A stretch of DNA of 64,000 bases from NCBI RefSeq assembly GCF_047496725.1, contig NC_132976.1, positions 10,028,001 to 10,092,000 of the forward strand, written 5' to 3'. The stretch is from Anoplolepis gracilipes (taxonomy: Eukaryota > Arthropoda > Insecta > Hymenoptera > Formicidae). The translations under genes were made by a program, and so were the position numbers. Each line of letters begins with the position of its first letter. Position 1 is the stretch's first letter. Shown here piece by piece: positions 12,505 through 25,355 of the stretch. A model generated the notes under the pieces. That model saw only the letters and a program-made list of their open reading frames with translations, did not search any database and was not told the DNA's origin.

Positions 12505-13225
12505 GACTCGCGCATAAATTCAAATAGAAACGATGATACGAGGCGTTAGAGATTGGAATGATGTGTTGTCGTAATCACATCTAAGAAATCATTGTCAGCG
12601 TTGAGTGATTGACAAAAAAAGTCATTAAAATATTTATAAAAAGATTACGGATAATCATTATCAAGGAAGTGGTTCAAAAGACTGAAAATGAAACAATAAT
12701 GAAGTTATAATGAAATCGAGTGCAATCGAAAAAAAATAAGATAAAAAGTAAAACATGATAAAAACTCAATCGATATAAAGATATCATTAATGCCTTTTCA
12801 TCTAAAAACAGCTTCTTTCGAATAATATAATTACTCGAGTTATACAATTAATATTATATAATATTATATAATTAATATGTTTATATGTATAAGTTTATAT
12901 ATGAACATATTAATTATGAATAGATGAACTCTTATCATATTAGCTATTGCCAGTATCTTGTATCTTTGAATGCAATTCAAATCGAGAAGTTGCTTTAGTT
13001 GTACGAAGAGTCATTTATTTATATATGCTGTATAAGGGCTTTAAATCTGAATACTACCTAGTATGCCATGAATTAAGACTTAAACATTTTTAGACTATAT
13101 TATTTTTAGAATATATTTTTAGGCTATATATATATATATATATTTATAAGGTATATGTATTTAAAATTCGTATAGATTATAAATATTTAAAATTTATATT
13201 TAAAAGTCAGATTTAATTAGTATAT

Positions 13226-13259
<34 letters not shown>

Positions 13260-13297
13260 GAGTCTTATATATCAAAAGTATAAATTATTTATTTCAT

Positions 13298-13316
13298 TGT
13301 ACATAATGTGTACATA
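13298..13316 (+). promoter_or_regulatory. Two adjacent PUF/Pumilio recognition elements
   Basis: TGTACATA occurs at 13298-13305 and again at 13309-13316, both exact matches to the known UGUANAUA consensus, inside the presumed engrailed 3' UTR. Whether they are bound is unknown. Confidence 0.4.
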
Positions 13317-13831
13317 GCTTGTGCTCTTGTGCATATGTAAAATACCAAATAGATTAGTTAAAACATGGTTACTACACTACGTGAACGTGAAACGATCTCA
13401 CATTGTATATTATTATACATATATTCCCCAATTCTTATAAACAAACCTAGATACATATGTTACACACGCGTATGTAGACATGGAAAGTATAATGTACAAC
13501 GTATATTTCCGCAGTAAGTGATTGTAATATTCCATGTAATCCGCTTACGTCTCCGATTAAATCGAAGTAAAAGAAAATCTTTAATATACATTCTCTCCTC
13601 CCAACCATTTTATTTCCCAGAATTTATCAGTATTATCATTAACCAATATTATAGAAAATATACTCGAGATATCTCGAGTAATAATGATATTAACAGATAT
13701 ACATATAAAGTTGTGTGGGAAATAATACAATATTGTGAGACAAGTAAAAATAACATAAATAATGAAGATGACAAGCAATCTAAAGAAACACGTTCCCGCG
13801 TATATTGCTTTGCTTATATGAAAGTAACGGA

Positions 13832-13837
13832 AATAAA
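13832..13837 (+). terminator. Candidate poly(A) signal of engrailed
   Basis: The first AATAAA after the engrailed stop codon, followed within 20 bases by a GT-containing stretch. It is a short motif in AT-rich DNA, so chance cannot be excluded. Confidence 0.4.
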
Positions 13838-15179
13838 AATGCAATAACAATGTGTAATAACACTTGATTACCATTTCAGCAATTAGGTTGCCGTTGCGGT
13901 ATAAGTACTCAACTAAAATTATCCTCGTGTTAATTAGCATCGTTAATTAACGTCGTACTGGCATTTCCGATGCTCTTTACGCGCGCGACGACGTCGCGTT
14001 TTTGGAAAGGCGTTTTATTTCATCGGGAAAACTCTCAAAGTTCTCTCGTTTCTGGTCGCGACGCGCTAATTGATCCCGAACTAACGAGCCGCCCGGTATC
14101 TCGAGCGCGGCCAGTAAACGCAACGCCGATATACTCGAGTGGGATGTCTGGCAGCTAATGTGATACATAATCCCTGTCACTGAGATTGATTTTGCTCTTT
14201 TTCAGGATGTTGAAATTCGTGTGATATGCCCTGGTCAGATTTACAATATAACATCCAAATATCACGCAGGTGCATTTCTCTTTACGTTAGATTAAAAAAA
14301 ATTATTAATTTCGAGACAGAGATACAAAATCTAAAAAAAATTATATGCTTATATAATTTACTGATAAGATCTATTACACACATAATTAACTGCCGACACA
14401 TTTTTTTTTCTATTTAGGGAAAGTATACATACTTTTTGTTGATTTAACATGCTTGACGATGATGAATTTCGCAAATTTTTACTTATCGTTAGGTGTCCTC
14501 AATATGATGGAGGATGACGGTACGGCTAAGCTCCGTGCGCGTTCACACGCGGATCATGATATGACGATAGATGTTAGATAAGCGATATAGGTGCGCTCCT
14601 GTTAGGCGATATGACGTGTACACGTATGCCTGATATGAGCGCGATTGGATTTATGAGCGCATTTTTTTCAGCATCGTAAATAACGGGCTATCTCAGCGGT
14701 CAAAAATGTGGAAAGATATCGTACACGTGCGTTACTTAATTCCAATATCAAGAATTAAGCGCAAATATATCGTGTAATCTAAGTGTGTACGAAGTTAATC
14801 ATATTATTTTACATATCGATCATTTATTCTTTAACTGTCACTTCTTAATGATTTATACGTCAATTATAGCGAACGAGAGTACGCGATGCGAGACGAGCTC
14901 GTAAAACTTATAAATTCACATTATTTGGCTTCTATTGATACAAGCTTTAAATAATTTGTATAATCGCTCTTGTATTAAGGAATCTGTGTGTATTATTCGC
15001 ATATTATTAATTACCATAAATTTAAATGGCAAAGAAGCGAAGATGGATACAAATAGTCGCGGCGAGCGGGGAGGTAAAAGAGGAAAGAGAGCAAAAAGGA
15101 AGAAACGAGCAGTCGAAGAGAGAACCTCTAAGTGGTAGGGACACTGCCATGAAGTGGTGGTACTACAGTGGAAAGAGTG

Positions 15180-15180
<1 letters not shown>

Positions 15181-15217
<37 letters not shown>

Positions 15218-15230
15218 GGAAGAGAGAGAG
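15181..15230. repeat. (GA)n microsatellite, interrupted
   Basis: About 50 bp of GAGA with AAAG interruptions. It produces long charged frames on both strands that are not genes. Confidence 0.95.
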
Positions 15231-17479
15231 GTGGGACCAGAGCCCCTGGACCACACACGACGCTCCACGCGTCTGCGACTCGGTTACATTGCTTAATTGT
15301 AAACGACTCAGTGGCTCTCAATCCTGCAGTTGTTTCCACGACCCACCGACTAACCGCTCGCCGAGATATCTTCCGCATTAATCGTGAAAAGAAAATTGTC
15401 GTCACGCAAATGTACGTGTCGTTTCTACATAATTCCGATGCAGTTAATTTATCAAAAGATATAATTTGTACGTAACATTGGATATGTTATGCATTATATA
15501 TATCACGAGTACTTTTTGATTAAAACACGTTTTTGTAAAGTAGCGACGAATTTTTTTACAATCAAAAGTTGTATATTATTTTCTAGGCAAATAATGTACA
15601 ATACACATATATGTATTAATATTTATTGCGTATAAAGACAAGACAAACTGACGGAAGTATTTGAGACCGAACGAGGATGCAGGAAGTACGTTCTTATCTA
15701 TAACATCATCATTTCTGTCGATTGTTCGGCATGTCGGTTTTAACTAATTAAAGCTGGGATCTCTCATCGAGTTTCTCCCTTTCCTCCTTTGCTATTTAGC
15801 CTTCTGCCGCTGCTTGACCTCCCTGTTCTTCTCGCTTTCGGCATTCCTCAAACGTTACCTATACCCCTTTCACGAATATCCCCTTAATAGGCTTACATAA
15901 TGCCACCGAAATAATAAGTTTATCGTTTTTCTGAATTTCGTCTCACGCTTTAATCAATTTCTTTTTTGCTACAAAAAAGTAATTAATTATCAGCCATGGT
16001 TTTTATACGTAGATACTATTTTTGGAAATATGTGTTACCATACAAAATTCAGATAATCGTATAAATATTTCATACAGGATATATGTATATTACAATATAA
16101 AATTAGAATCGTTTTTTTTACAGCTTTTTTTTAAATTTTATAAAATTTTTTAAATTTAAAAGAAGATTACTATACATCTTTTATTGTATAATAAAATTGC
16201 ATATTTTATAATGATCATTAGAAACATGGCAGCAGAAAATTTTCTAAACCTGAAATAATGTGAGAATGATTTGCATTGTATAGAATCAAGATAGGAGTGA
16301 TACTAGTTATTCTACGCATAACATATTACACGTATAGAAAAGCGAGATCAAAATGACGCGAATACAATCCGCATCCTTCTCGTATCGAACAAATCTCGAC
16401 TCATGCAAAATAAGACAAATATCTGCGAATCAATCGCACGATTCCACATTATTCTCCTTACAACCTGCAATAGATCGGCATAATCGAGCGCATCGCGCTC
16501 AACGATCGGAGAGCGAAATAGTAGGAAAGACCAGTCATTCGGGAATCGTTAGCAAGCGGTACCTTGACCGTCGTATAGAGTCCTATGGCGATGTCGGTCA
16601 CGATAATGATGCGACAAAATCACGCCGCGGGCAGTCGGAGGATTCCTTGATACGCGTCCTTGCTCACCCTTCTATATCACTTCAATTCGCGGGTGGCCCG
16701 CGTGCCCCACACGTGGAACGCGAAATCAACCAAGTCGACACTCTCTCTTTCTCTGTCAAAACGAGATGATTAGAAATTACGACCTGCATTATCACACGTT
16801 GCACAGGTAGTTAAAAATTGCAATATAAAATAGGTTATAAATAATTCCTCCATCAAAGAAAAAAGAGAAGTGAAAAAATACGATTGCGTGTGTAATAACG
16901 CTGTCACATTGAAATTACCATTTTACGTACAAATTACTTATGGCCCGAGGAGGCCATTACAAAGTTAAAAAAAAATGGTTTTACCACCGTTAATCGCACA
17001 CTCAATAAGAAATGAGGACAAACGTCTTAAGTGATTGACAACTGGTAAACAGAAAATGAGTCAGTAATAATTCCAGAATATATAAGATAAAATGTAACCA
17101 ATATTTACGAAAATTATTTCAAGTATTTGTGAAAGGAGCTTCATATACATAAATAACATGATTATATTCGCAACAGAAAAATATGAAAAACGCACTTAAC
17201 GTAATCAAATATTTAATTTGGTTACTTGAATAATTTTGAGGCTTTTATTATTTTATTAAAAACTGTAACTGCTCCGTGTCCTCGCACGCACGTAAACAAT
17301 CGTATTGCAGTGAAAGTTGATTACACGCTTCTATTAATAATTTTGTATGATATATCGTTGCCTATTTCAGATAAATAGCATACATTAAATTCAATAATAA
17401 TAACGGATAGATATCGTAGCAAAACGGAAAGTGCGAGGAAAAATGATAGTTTATAAAATTTTTGTAGAGATGCGCGATC

Positions 17480-17830
17480 TTTATAGCCTCCTGTTTACAG
17501 TTTACAGTTTTCGCAGTGCACGGGGTTAAGTGTCTTCTCAAGGGGGTAATAAACGGAGGCGGTAATCGTAAACATAGCGCTGCAGACGTTTTCACGCGTT
17601 TCAAGTGCAGTTAGCGCGTTACTTCGGCTTTTGTGGCCGCCTTGCAAACGCGGTCACGGTGTTTAAGCGATACCCATGGCGCGCGGGCGCCCGTGCTCGA
17701 ATCCCCCGGTAACCAGCGGTTTCCGACGCATTAAATTTCACGCTCGGTCCATGCGTCAACTCGTTTTCGCTCGTAACGCGGCAAAAATTCCCGGCCGAAT
17801 TAGAAAGCCGGCCGGGAAAATCACGGAGAT
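17480..17830. promoter_or_regulatory. CpG-rich block with GC-rich inverted repeat
   Basis: A GC-rich island in AT-rich DNA. It ends with a 10-bp perfect inverted repeat, TTCCCGGCCG (17788-17797) and CGGCCGGGAA (17809-17818), with an 11-nt spacer. A regulatory role is inferred from composition only. Confidence 0.3.
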
Positions 17831-18239
17831 TAACAATTCATTATGAAACCGCATCCTCCTCATTAAATCATAAACGAACGTCGTACTTTCTCGACATATA
17901 TATGTATCTGGTAAGTTCACATAATGATCAATTGAAAATTACGTTTCTAAAATTAATGCGCGGCCGTCGGAAATTTTTTTAAAACGTCTTCTCTCTCCGA
18001 GAAATAACATCTAAATTAATAATACAATCGTCTTGTATTTATAATGGTAAATGTTAATAATTTTACCAAAGCAACAGTTTTCTCTGAGATTCTTAAATTT
18101 TTATATTTTCAGTTTTTGACAATTGATTAAAAATGTGTGCTGTTGTTTTTTATATTATCAGCACACTTTTTAAATCTCAAATCTAGTATGCGTAATTCTA
18201 GCTGCTAATATTTTTCAGATGTCAAATACAAGATACAAT

Positions 18240-18725
18240 TCATAGACGAGGCGCCAGCGTCTTTAAGACGAATGTCTCGATAATGAATCCGCGCCCGCGG
18301 ATCATCGGTCGCGACGCTCGTTGTATCGGATAAAAGCGTGGTGAACGATTTTTGATATCACACAACAGCCACGGCGAATGTCTTCGGGGTGGCTAGTACC
18401 GCCGCGTGTGACGGTGCAGGCCACCCATGTAGCCGTTGTTCGCTCGCATCTATCACGGAGCCACCTTCTTTTCCCCGGCAGCTTAAGCCCCCCAATAAAA
18501 GCCCCCGGTTCGGCCTGTGTCTCCGGATCGAGCAAAAAATCGGCCATTACCTCGCGAAAGAGCCCCGGCAGAACTCGATGAATCTAACTCCGTAATTCGA
18601 GGACCAGCGACAGATTTCGTCCGAGAGATCGTCGCCGCCGACGCGATCTTACGATATCTTCCTTTTTTTTTTTTTCTCTCTCTACCCGATTACCGTGTCA
18701 CCCTCGAATCAGCCGATTGGAATTT
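18240..18725. promoter_or_regulatory. CpG-rich block, possible cis-regulatory element
   Basis: A GC-rich stretch with overlapping open frames on both strands and no protein motif. It contains GGCCACCCA, one base from the Ci/Gli consensus complement. It lies in the interval shared by the two genes, so an enhancer is possible but unproven. Confidence 0.3.
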
Positions 18726-21042
18726 GAATAAGTCACTCTGATATCAAACTCTAGAGAATCGTTATTAAAAGTAAAATTTAAAAACCGCGACAATTTTGTC
18801 ATAAATAATTATGATATTATTCCCCTTATAATTTACAATCATTTGTGAAAATAATTGGTAAACAATGACTGACGTCATAAATTATACATAAAAACAGTAA
18901 ACATAGATCGAATTTTTCTCTGATTAAATTTCGCCAGAACTTATAATTTTCTACACAAACACCCTTCCTTGCATCCCTTTATCTCTTGGCAACGCAAAAT
19001 CTTAACACGTTTTCATGAATTTTAGATATCACTCTTCAAGAACAAAGGCATTCTAAATTTTTTTTATCTATTATATGTAGCTCGGAGATTAACGATTCGT
19101 GAATTTATGTTCGATATTAATAATCAAACGTATAATTATTTTCTCTTATGAATCAACTAGTTTGCATCGATCGATCGCGCAATGTCCGGTAAGTGATAAT
19201 CAGGCAGCCAATTTTCTCTTTATCGCTTAATTATTACGCGCATACACATGTACGCTGCGATATACATGTGTAACCGTTGATTTGCACCGACAGAATTTAT
19301 CACACTGGTAATTGCCAATCGTTTACTCGGCACTGCGCTTAGTATAGCAGAATTATCTCATCTAATCGTGTCAACTTGAGATCGCCGTTTTTATTTTCAA
19401 TTACGTCTGTCAGATAATAGAACAAAATAAAAAAAATAATAAAAATTTTTTCTTTTAATGATAAAAAAACGTGGAAAACAAAATTCTGTGATCTAGAATA
19501 ATTTTTGGACCGTGCGACTTTTAAAAACCGTCCGTATCGCGCGTTTACTTCTCTCGCACAACATTCTTGCATAAATTTGACGATAGCGTCGTCTAGCACA
19601 GTGATTCTCAACTCTCGATTTTCATTCAGCACATAAAAATATAACGATTCTATAATATGAGTGATCTGATAATTATAAATATTAGAATTATTTTATGCAA
19701 TGATCATAAAATTGAAATTTAAATTGTAAAAAAATGCGGTACGTTATAAAATAGATTATATCTGTAGATGTATATTTGCATTCCATACTGAAAGAAAAAT
19801 CCTTAAATAGTACATGTGCCAATGACGCTAATGATTCTTCACGAATCAAATTTTGCTGTAATAAACTACTTAGATTCAAAGTGTCACATTATTATAGATT
19901 CAGCACAATCTCACTTATCGTAAATAATCTATAAATGCTGATCTGCCTTAAAGCCAGCAGCAATATTTTATGTAACGCTAACAACACAAAATTTCCACCT
20001 CGCTAATCAACCATAAATACAAATTCACAAGTATATGTTTTCTGCACCAGAAGCCATCGCTACGTTTAATCAGACTCGACATTCGACATCTCATGGAACG
20101 AAATCGATGCTGTGGAAATGCAAGTATCCAAGCGCGAGATAATTTGTGGAAAAGATCCGGATAATTCATGCGCACGATAAAAATTTAATCGCGCACACAC
20201 GAACGGCTTAAAGAGTATCACCGAGAAAGAAAGTGCATCCTTCTTCCCACGGTGCATTTTACGACGCCGGATCTTGACCGGTCGGCGTTCATGAGAATTT
20301 ATTAACGTTCATTTTCTGTTTAATTACTGGCATGTGCTGCCAGGACGTTCCTAAGAGAGACCGACACACGTTCCGCTCTGAGACTTCGGCATCGTTAAAG
20401 TTATCGGCCTGAAACGACACGCGGATTCGTCTTGGAAAACGTAATGTCTTATTCGTCGCGCTATCGATCATCAGTCAATTGCAAGTATTGAAATATTATC
20501 GATATAATTGCATAATAATTTACATTCTTAATTCGATCTCGACTGGACGCGAGCTTGAAGCGATTTATTCAAACATTCTTATGTAAGAAAAACTGCAACA
20601 TGAGATGCTTATGATAACTTGGTGAATTATGTCTCTTTTGCGATATTGTATAAAATATATTGCAAATTACATGTTAAAGTGGAAATAATTAAAATTGAAT
20701 AACTGAAATGTATAAAAAAGTTATGTCTTTGCAAGAAACAAACTAAAGCATGCTTAAAAAAATTTGCAATATAGTTACTGACATTTTTTTGATAAAATCT
20801 AAAAGCAATGTAAATACAGAATTCCTTCACTTACGATGTTCAAAGTTCAAAATTCGATTTTTCGTTTATATTTATGCAATATACGACGATGCGGTAATAA
20901 TCGTTCGTAATAAAGATTTCGAGATGTAGAATTGCTAAACACATAGAGTATGTAAATAAAATATTCATCGACGACTCGTTACTTATTCATCCGATAAATT
21001 AACTGTCACATAGTGATCACACTTCTTACATCTAATCGCCAC

Positions 21043-21043
<1 letters not shown>

Positions 21044-21073
<30 letters not shown>
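21044..21073. repeat. T30 homopolymer
   Basis: Thirty consecutive T. It is followed by ACAG, which mimics a splice acceptor, but no exon is recognisable after it. Confidence 0.95.
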
Positions 21074-21076
<3 letters not shown>

Positions 21077-21529
21077 GAGATTAAGATTAAACAAACGCAT
21101 TTACAAGTCAAATAAAGAAATCTAGTCGCTTTTTGCGGCGCATTTATAATCATACATGTTAACGATTACTATAAAGTATAAGCATATGAACGGTGAAATA
21201 CTTACTTTGACTTTCTCTTCAGCTTCTACAAAATTCGATTCATGTAAATTGTATGAATGTATATAAATTAACAATTACTAAATCCAACAACTCTCGTGCT
21301 ACTAAAATAGCATAAATTTAATCATGTACAATATTTATACTATATGTTTCAGCAAAATAATCTAAATTAAAATTCATTTATAACAACAAAGATATAACAA
21401 TTTTTTATTTTATACAAAAAAAATAGCGTTAAAAAAGAGAAATATAAAACACAACTTTCGCTTTATTCCCCTCTGCTAAGGAATTTCTCTTCAAACTTGT
21501 ATTTTCCTCGTATACTTGCTATTCGTAAT

Positions 21530-22225
21530 TTTAAATTTCCGATGTTGCACACGAAGGCTCCGCGATTCCCAGCGCGAACGCCAGGTAAGTTGCTCTACAA
21601 AACGAGTCAAGACATAAAAAAAAAAGTACAAAGATGGACATCTCGATAAGTCCCTTTCCGCTCAAGCCGCCCGGCATTCCGAGGGCCGCGGTCAGACACT
21701 TTCTTAATCGCGGCTCGTTCGTTTGCATGGAAACAATTCGGCTACCCACTTAGGTGACTTCAGTGACATTCGGGCCGGACTTGGGGGAAGGGAATCCACC
21801 AAGTGATCCATGGGACCCCATGGGTTCCACGAGTTACCACCGACTGTGTGTGGGTACGTACGCGCACGCGTGTATGCGGGCCCTTGGCACGGGGCCCAGT
21901 TGGGTGGTCCCATTCCGCTGACGCGTTCACAACACCCATCTCTCGCTATTATACCCCTCGGTGGCTGCCTCGCTAAGGACCTTATTAAATATTGCTACAC
22001 GCGAAATCTCATTCCGTTACGTACCCTCTCCCGCATCCGCACGTTATCCCCCTCCCCCTTCCTCGTCTGTTAGCCCGTCGTGCAGACGCACTGCACAGGA
22101 ATGCGCGATCCGTCGTGCCACCCGTTAGATCTTCGTGAGAACGCGTGGCATCCCGTGCCGAAAAAAAAAAAAACCGCTGCCTGCGACGATATTTGTCGAG
22201 AGCGCGAGTTCCTTATCTGCGACGA
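21530..22225. promoter_or_regulatory. CpG-rich block with an exact Ci/Gli site
   Basis: One of the largest GC-rich islands between the two genes. TGGGTGGTC at 21901-21909 matches the known Cubitus interruptus/Gli consensus exactly. Open frames here have no recognisable domain. Enhancer function is inference. Confidence 0.3.
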
Positions 22226-23686
22226 GTATCCTTTTGGATTGTACAGGTGGACTTGAAAAATATTCTTCGAGCGCTTTGTGTAAAGAAAGAAATAAATATA
22301 AAATATGTAACTCTTATCTCTCTTAAAATCAACAAAAATCCCAAAAAGTGTCGCATTATATATCTTCCGATAAATTAAAATTATTACCTAAAACGTATAT
22401 AATAAGATTGTATCACATTATACACAAAAATATATAAAAAGTCAACATATAGTTTTGATTTAAAAAAATTTTGACATCTGTGTTAAAAGACTGCACACAT
22501 GCGGGCTATTTCTCTCGTCGGAAAATGTATCAATTTAAGAATTCACGAATTAATTATGCCGTTAGCTTGTGTCGGTGCGATCGAGCGCAGGTCGTAAACA
22601 TCCGCACAGAATTAATGATCGACGCGAGGAACGCGATGAAAGCGATCAGAGCGGTCGTCCTTTCCGCAACGGAAATTGGCATTTCTTTTCAGAAACGCCG
22701 CGCGTTATCGCGCAAGTGAATGAACCTTAAGTGCTGCTGATTATGGGTAATAAAAGCGTTTGGCTGTCATCCGGGGAACGTACGACGAGTCCTAGTGAGC
22801 AAGAAGTGGAATCCTGCGCTTCGATCACCGGTTTGCGCGCGCTTTATGTCATCCTGCGTCTTTTTCGAGTCCTTGCAAAAAAGAAGCAGTCCCGTACTTC
22901 GCGGTGGCCTCGATTGTTCTTCCCCAAAGTCATTTTCACGTTGACATGACTGACTTTTATTTTATATAAGTACGAATACACAATATCGATTGATAATAAT
23001 GTCACGTTCCTCGCAAAATAATAGAAGCGTTATCTCGCGAAAAAGGAGAGCAATTAAAGATTAATTTTTTTGATTATGAAAAAATAATACATCAAACGAA
23101 AGAGAATTCTTTCATCTAATTTCTTCAGCTATTCTTATGAAATAATTCTGTATAATGTTATAGTTACGCAATAATTAAAAAAAAAAAAAAAAAAAAATAT
23201 TCTTTTTGCACCTCTGCTCTCCTTCCTTCTATTTAATTGTAATTCTAATACGCAAGAGAAACAATCGTGAATATATCGAGATTTCTCAGCGGTATTTATT
23301 TCGTAAACGCATACGGCTTATCTAAACATCAGTAATTTGCCGATGCGCAGTTGGCGAAAATCCTTCCATAAAACGCGTAAAGCCCGACGTGTGCTCGCGT
23401 CTTATATCAAGTTTTCCGTCGACGGTGGAAAGTGCAATATTCCTGCTGATTAATGACAAAGTTCCCGGTGTGTACGACTGTTCCTCCCCTGATAAGAAGC
23501 CAGCCCTCAGGAGTGTGTATTTGAGATCGTGTCTCGGCATCGGTGACTCTGTAATGGGGTTGAACGCCGCGCGGGGTTACGTTTTGCGCCGGGCGCTATC
23601 GTGGCCCGGCAACCATCGCGATAGATCATCGCGGTCGCACCCATAAACAATAACTTACACTTCGCCGACCCGTAAAGCTAGACCTA

Positions 23687-23713
23687 CCCCCCCCCTCTCC
23701 TTCCTCCCCCCCC
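23687..23713. repeat. C-rich tract (two C8-C9 runs)
   Basis: CCCCCCCCC and CCCCCCCC are separated by a CT-rich spacer, with more C-runs around them. The minus strand has G-quadruplex potential. Confidence 0.8.
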
Positions 23714-25319
23714 TCTCGCCCCTTTTACCCGCGCTTTGCGATTTCTCAACCGCTTCGCGCGCACCGACTTCTCGCCCCCTCTGGCTCTCTCTTTCTCTCC
23801 GTCAGGTTTCACATGGCTTCTCTTGGCAATTCTATTTTTCTCTGAAAGAAAAAACCCTCGTCTTCGTTTGGCCTGCGTCCGTTTTGCGCTAGCCTAGTCG
23901 ACAACTTCCGCGATAATTTGTCCGCGTGGAAATACGTGTATTTTTGAACAGTATAACATACGTTCTTTGTTGCGTAACACTATACCCTTCTTTCGTTGAA
24001 TAATTATCTACAATTTCTCAGACGCTCGACGCGTAAACTGCGTGTCTCGGGCTTCCTTCGATCTTCGTCTTCCGAGACTTCCCAACAAAACTTTGTTCTT
24101 GATCATGAAATCGATATGACATTCTAAGAAATCGCGAATAATTATTAGCTTACATATTACTATTAATATCAATCATCATTATGATCTTATTACATATTTC
24201 ATTTTATTTTCAGAAAGGCTTTTGTGCCTTTTATATTTAATCTTGTTTAAAAATAATAAAATGTATTTTATGAATGTAATAAAAATAATGTTGAAAACGT
24301 AGATTAAAATTTATCAGGTCAGAGAATGATAATTCAAAGACAGAGATTTCTCGTGATCGGCGACGGATGATTTATACTATATTTTACATATGTGTATGAT
24401 ATATGCTGGACGTGACATATGCGTCACGTGTAACCGACTAGTAATATTAGACCTTTGCTTAATCTTTCAGTAAAGACTTTTCGCTTTTACCTCGTGAAAA
24501 CATATTTCTCGGCTTCGATTTCCCACGAAAGCTGCTATCTCTTGAGAAAATAATGGATTCCCATGCCGAGATAAAAGTCTGCATTATTCGTTTCCGCTTC
24601 AACATTTGTTTCCATCGTAATCCTGACAATAATGCATTCCACTTCTTACGAGGCGAGCACTTATTCTACGTCTCCTTACAATACATATATGACATTAAAA
24701 GAGTTTCATTCAAATGGGTCACCACCACAATATACAATAGATATCGTACTCTTTTGTATTTAAAAATAAATAATGCTATCTTAATTTTCGAACTAAAAAG
24801 GGGAAAAAGAATATATATGTACTTGGTCCTATTCTTCTTTACATAAATACAAAAAATTGTTAAGCATTATTTCCAACATTAGTCTTTAAACTCTCTTGAG
24901 ACGGGAGAGTAAAGCTTTAGTTCTCATTAGAGATGTCATGGAGCTACAGCGCATCGTCTGCATATTAAAAAACTATAGCGGGAACGCGTTACGTTACTAC
25001 ACACGATCCGTTACTAATTATAAGCACGACAGTGCAATCAGGAACAAAGAGTTTCTTGCACCTACTCCGCCGCGGATCCGCTATCGTCGTCTCCGGAGCG
25101 TACACGCGTATTGTAGGTACGCATACGTCGGCATGACTTACGAGCCTTAGACTCGATTCCTATACACCATCTTATAACTCGGCGATAAATCTGATTCACC
25201 GAGGTCCTTTTTACCTTCGCGTGCCCGCGCGCGCGCGAAAATAATAATCGTCATAAATTATCGATGGAAATCGCGCTGGTTTTGCACGACCTCGAAGAGA
25301 GCGCAGATCCCGTCTTTCT

Positions 25320-25320
25320 T

Positions 25321-25355
<35 letters not shown>
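25320..25355. repeat. (TC)n microsatellite, interrupted
   Basis: CT dinucleotides with TTT interruptions, about 36 bp. Confidence 0.9.

Larger units (their letters stand above)
12505..13850 (+). other. Probable engrailed 3' UTR
   Basis: AT-rich non-coding sequence follows the TGA stop. The first canonical AATAAA on this strand that I find is at 13832-13837, with a TGTGT stretch shortly after, giving a 3' UTR of about 1.35 kb. ATTAAA variants at 12624 and 13556 could give shorter forms. Two Pumilio-type elements (TGTACATA) sit at 13298-13316. Short (TA)n tracts occur at 13125-13143 and 13221-13259. Confidence 0.45.
13851..23339. other. Intergenic desert, engrailed side
   Basis: I see no gene. 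AT-rich DNA is interrupted by CpG-rich blocks at about 13965-14160, 16470-16770, 17480-17830, 18240-18725 and 21530-22225. A (GA)n tract is at 15181-15230, T30 at 21044-21073 and A21 at 23177-23197. Open frames such as 16353-16769 and 15026-15475 lack recognisable domains and sit in GC-rich or simple-sequence DNA. Shared engrailed/invected enhancers are plausible here. Confidence 0.5.

Noticed and set aside
15026..15475. 149-codon open frame
   Set aside because: The central part is encoded by the (GA)n repeat (Arg/Glu run) and nothing in it resembles a known protein.
16353..16769. 138-codon open frame in a CpG-rich block
   Set aside because: No recognisable family, polar mixed composition, and no supporting splice or promoter signals. 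It could be an unknown exon, but I cannot support it.
17690..17705. B-box-like GCTCGAATCCC suggesting a tRNA
   Set aside because: No matching A-box or cloverleaf arms are present around it.
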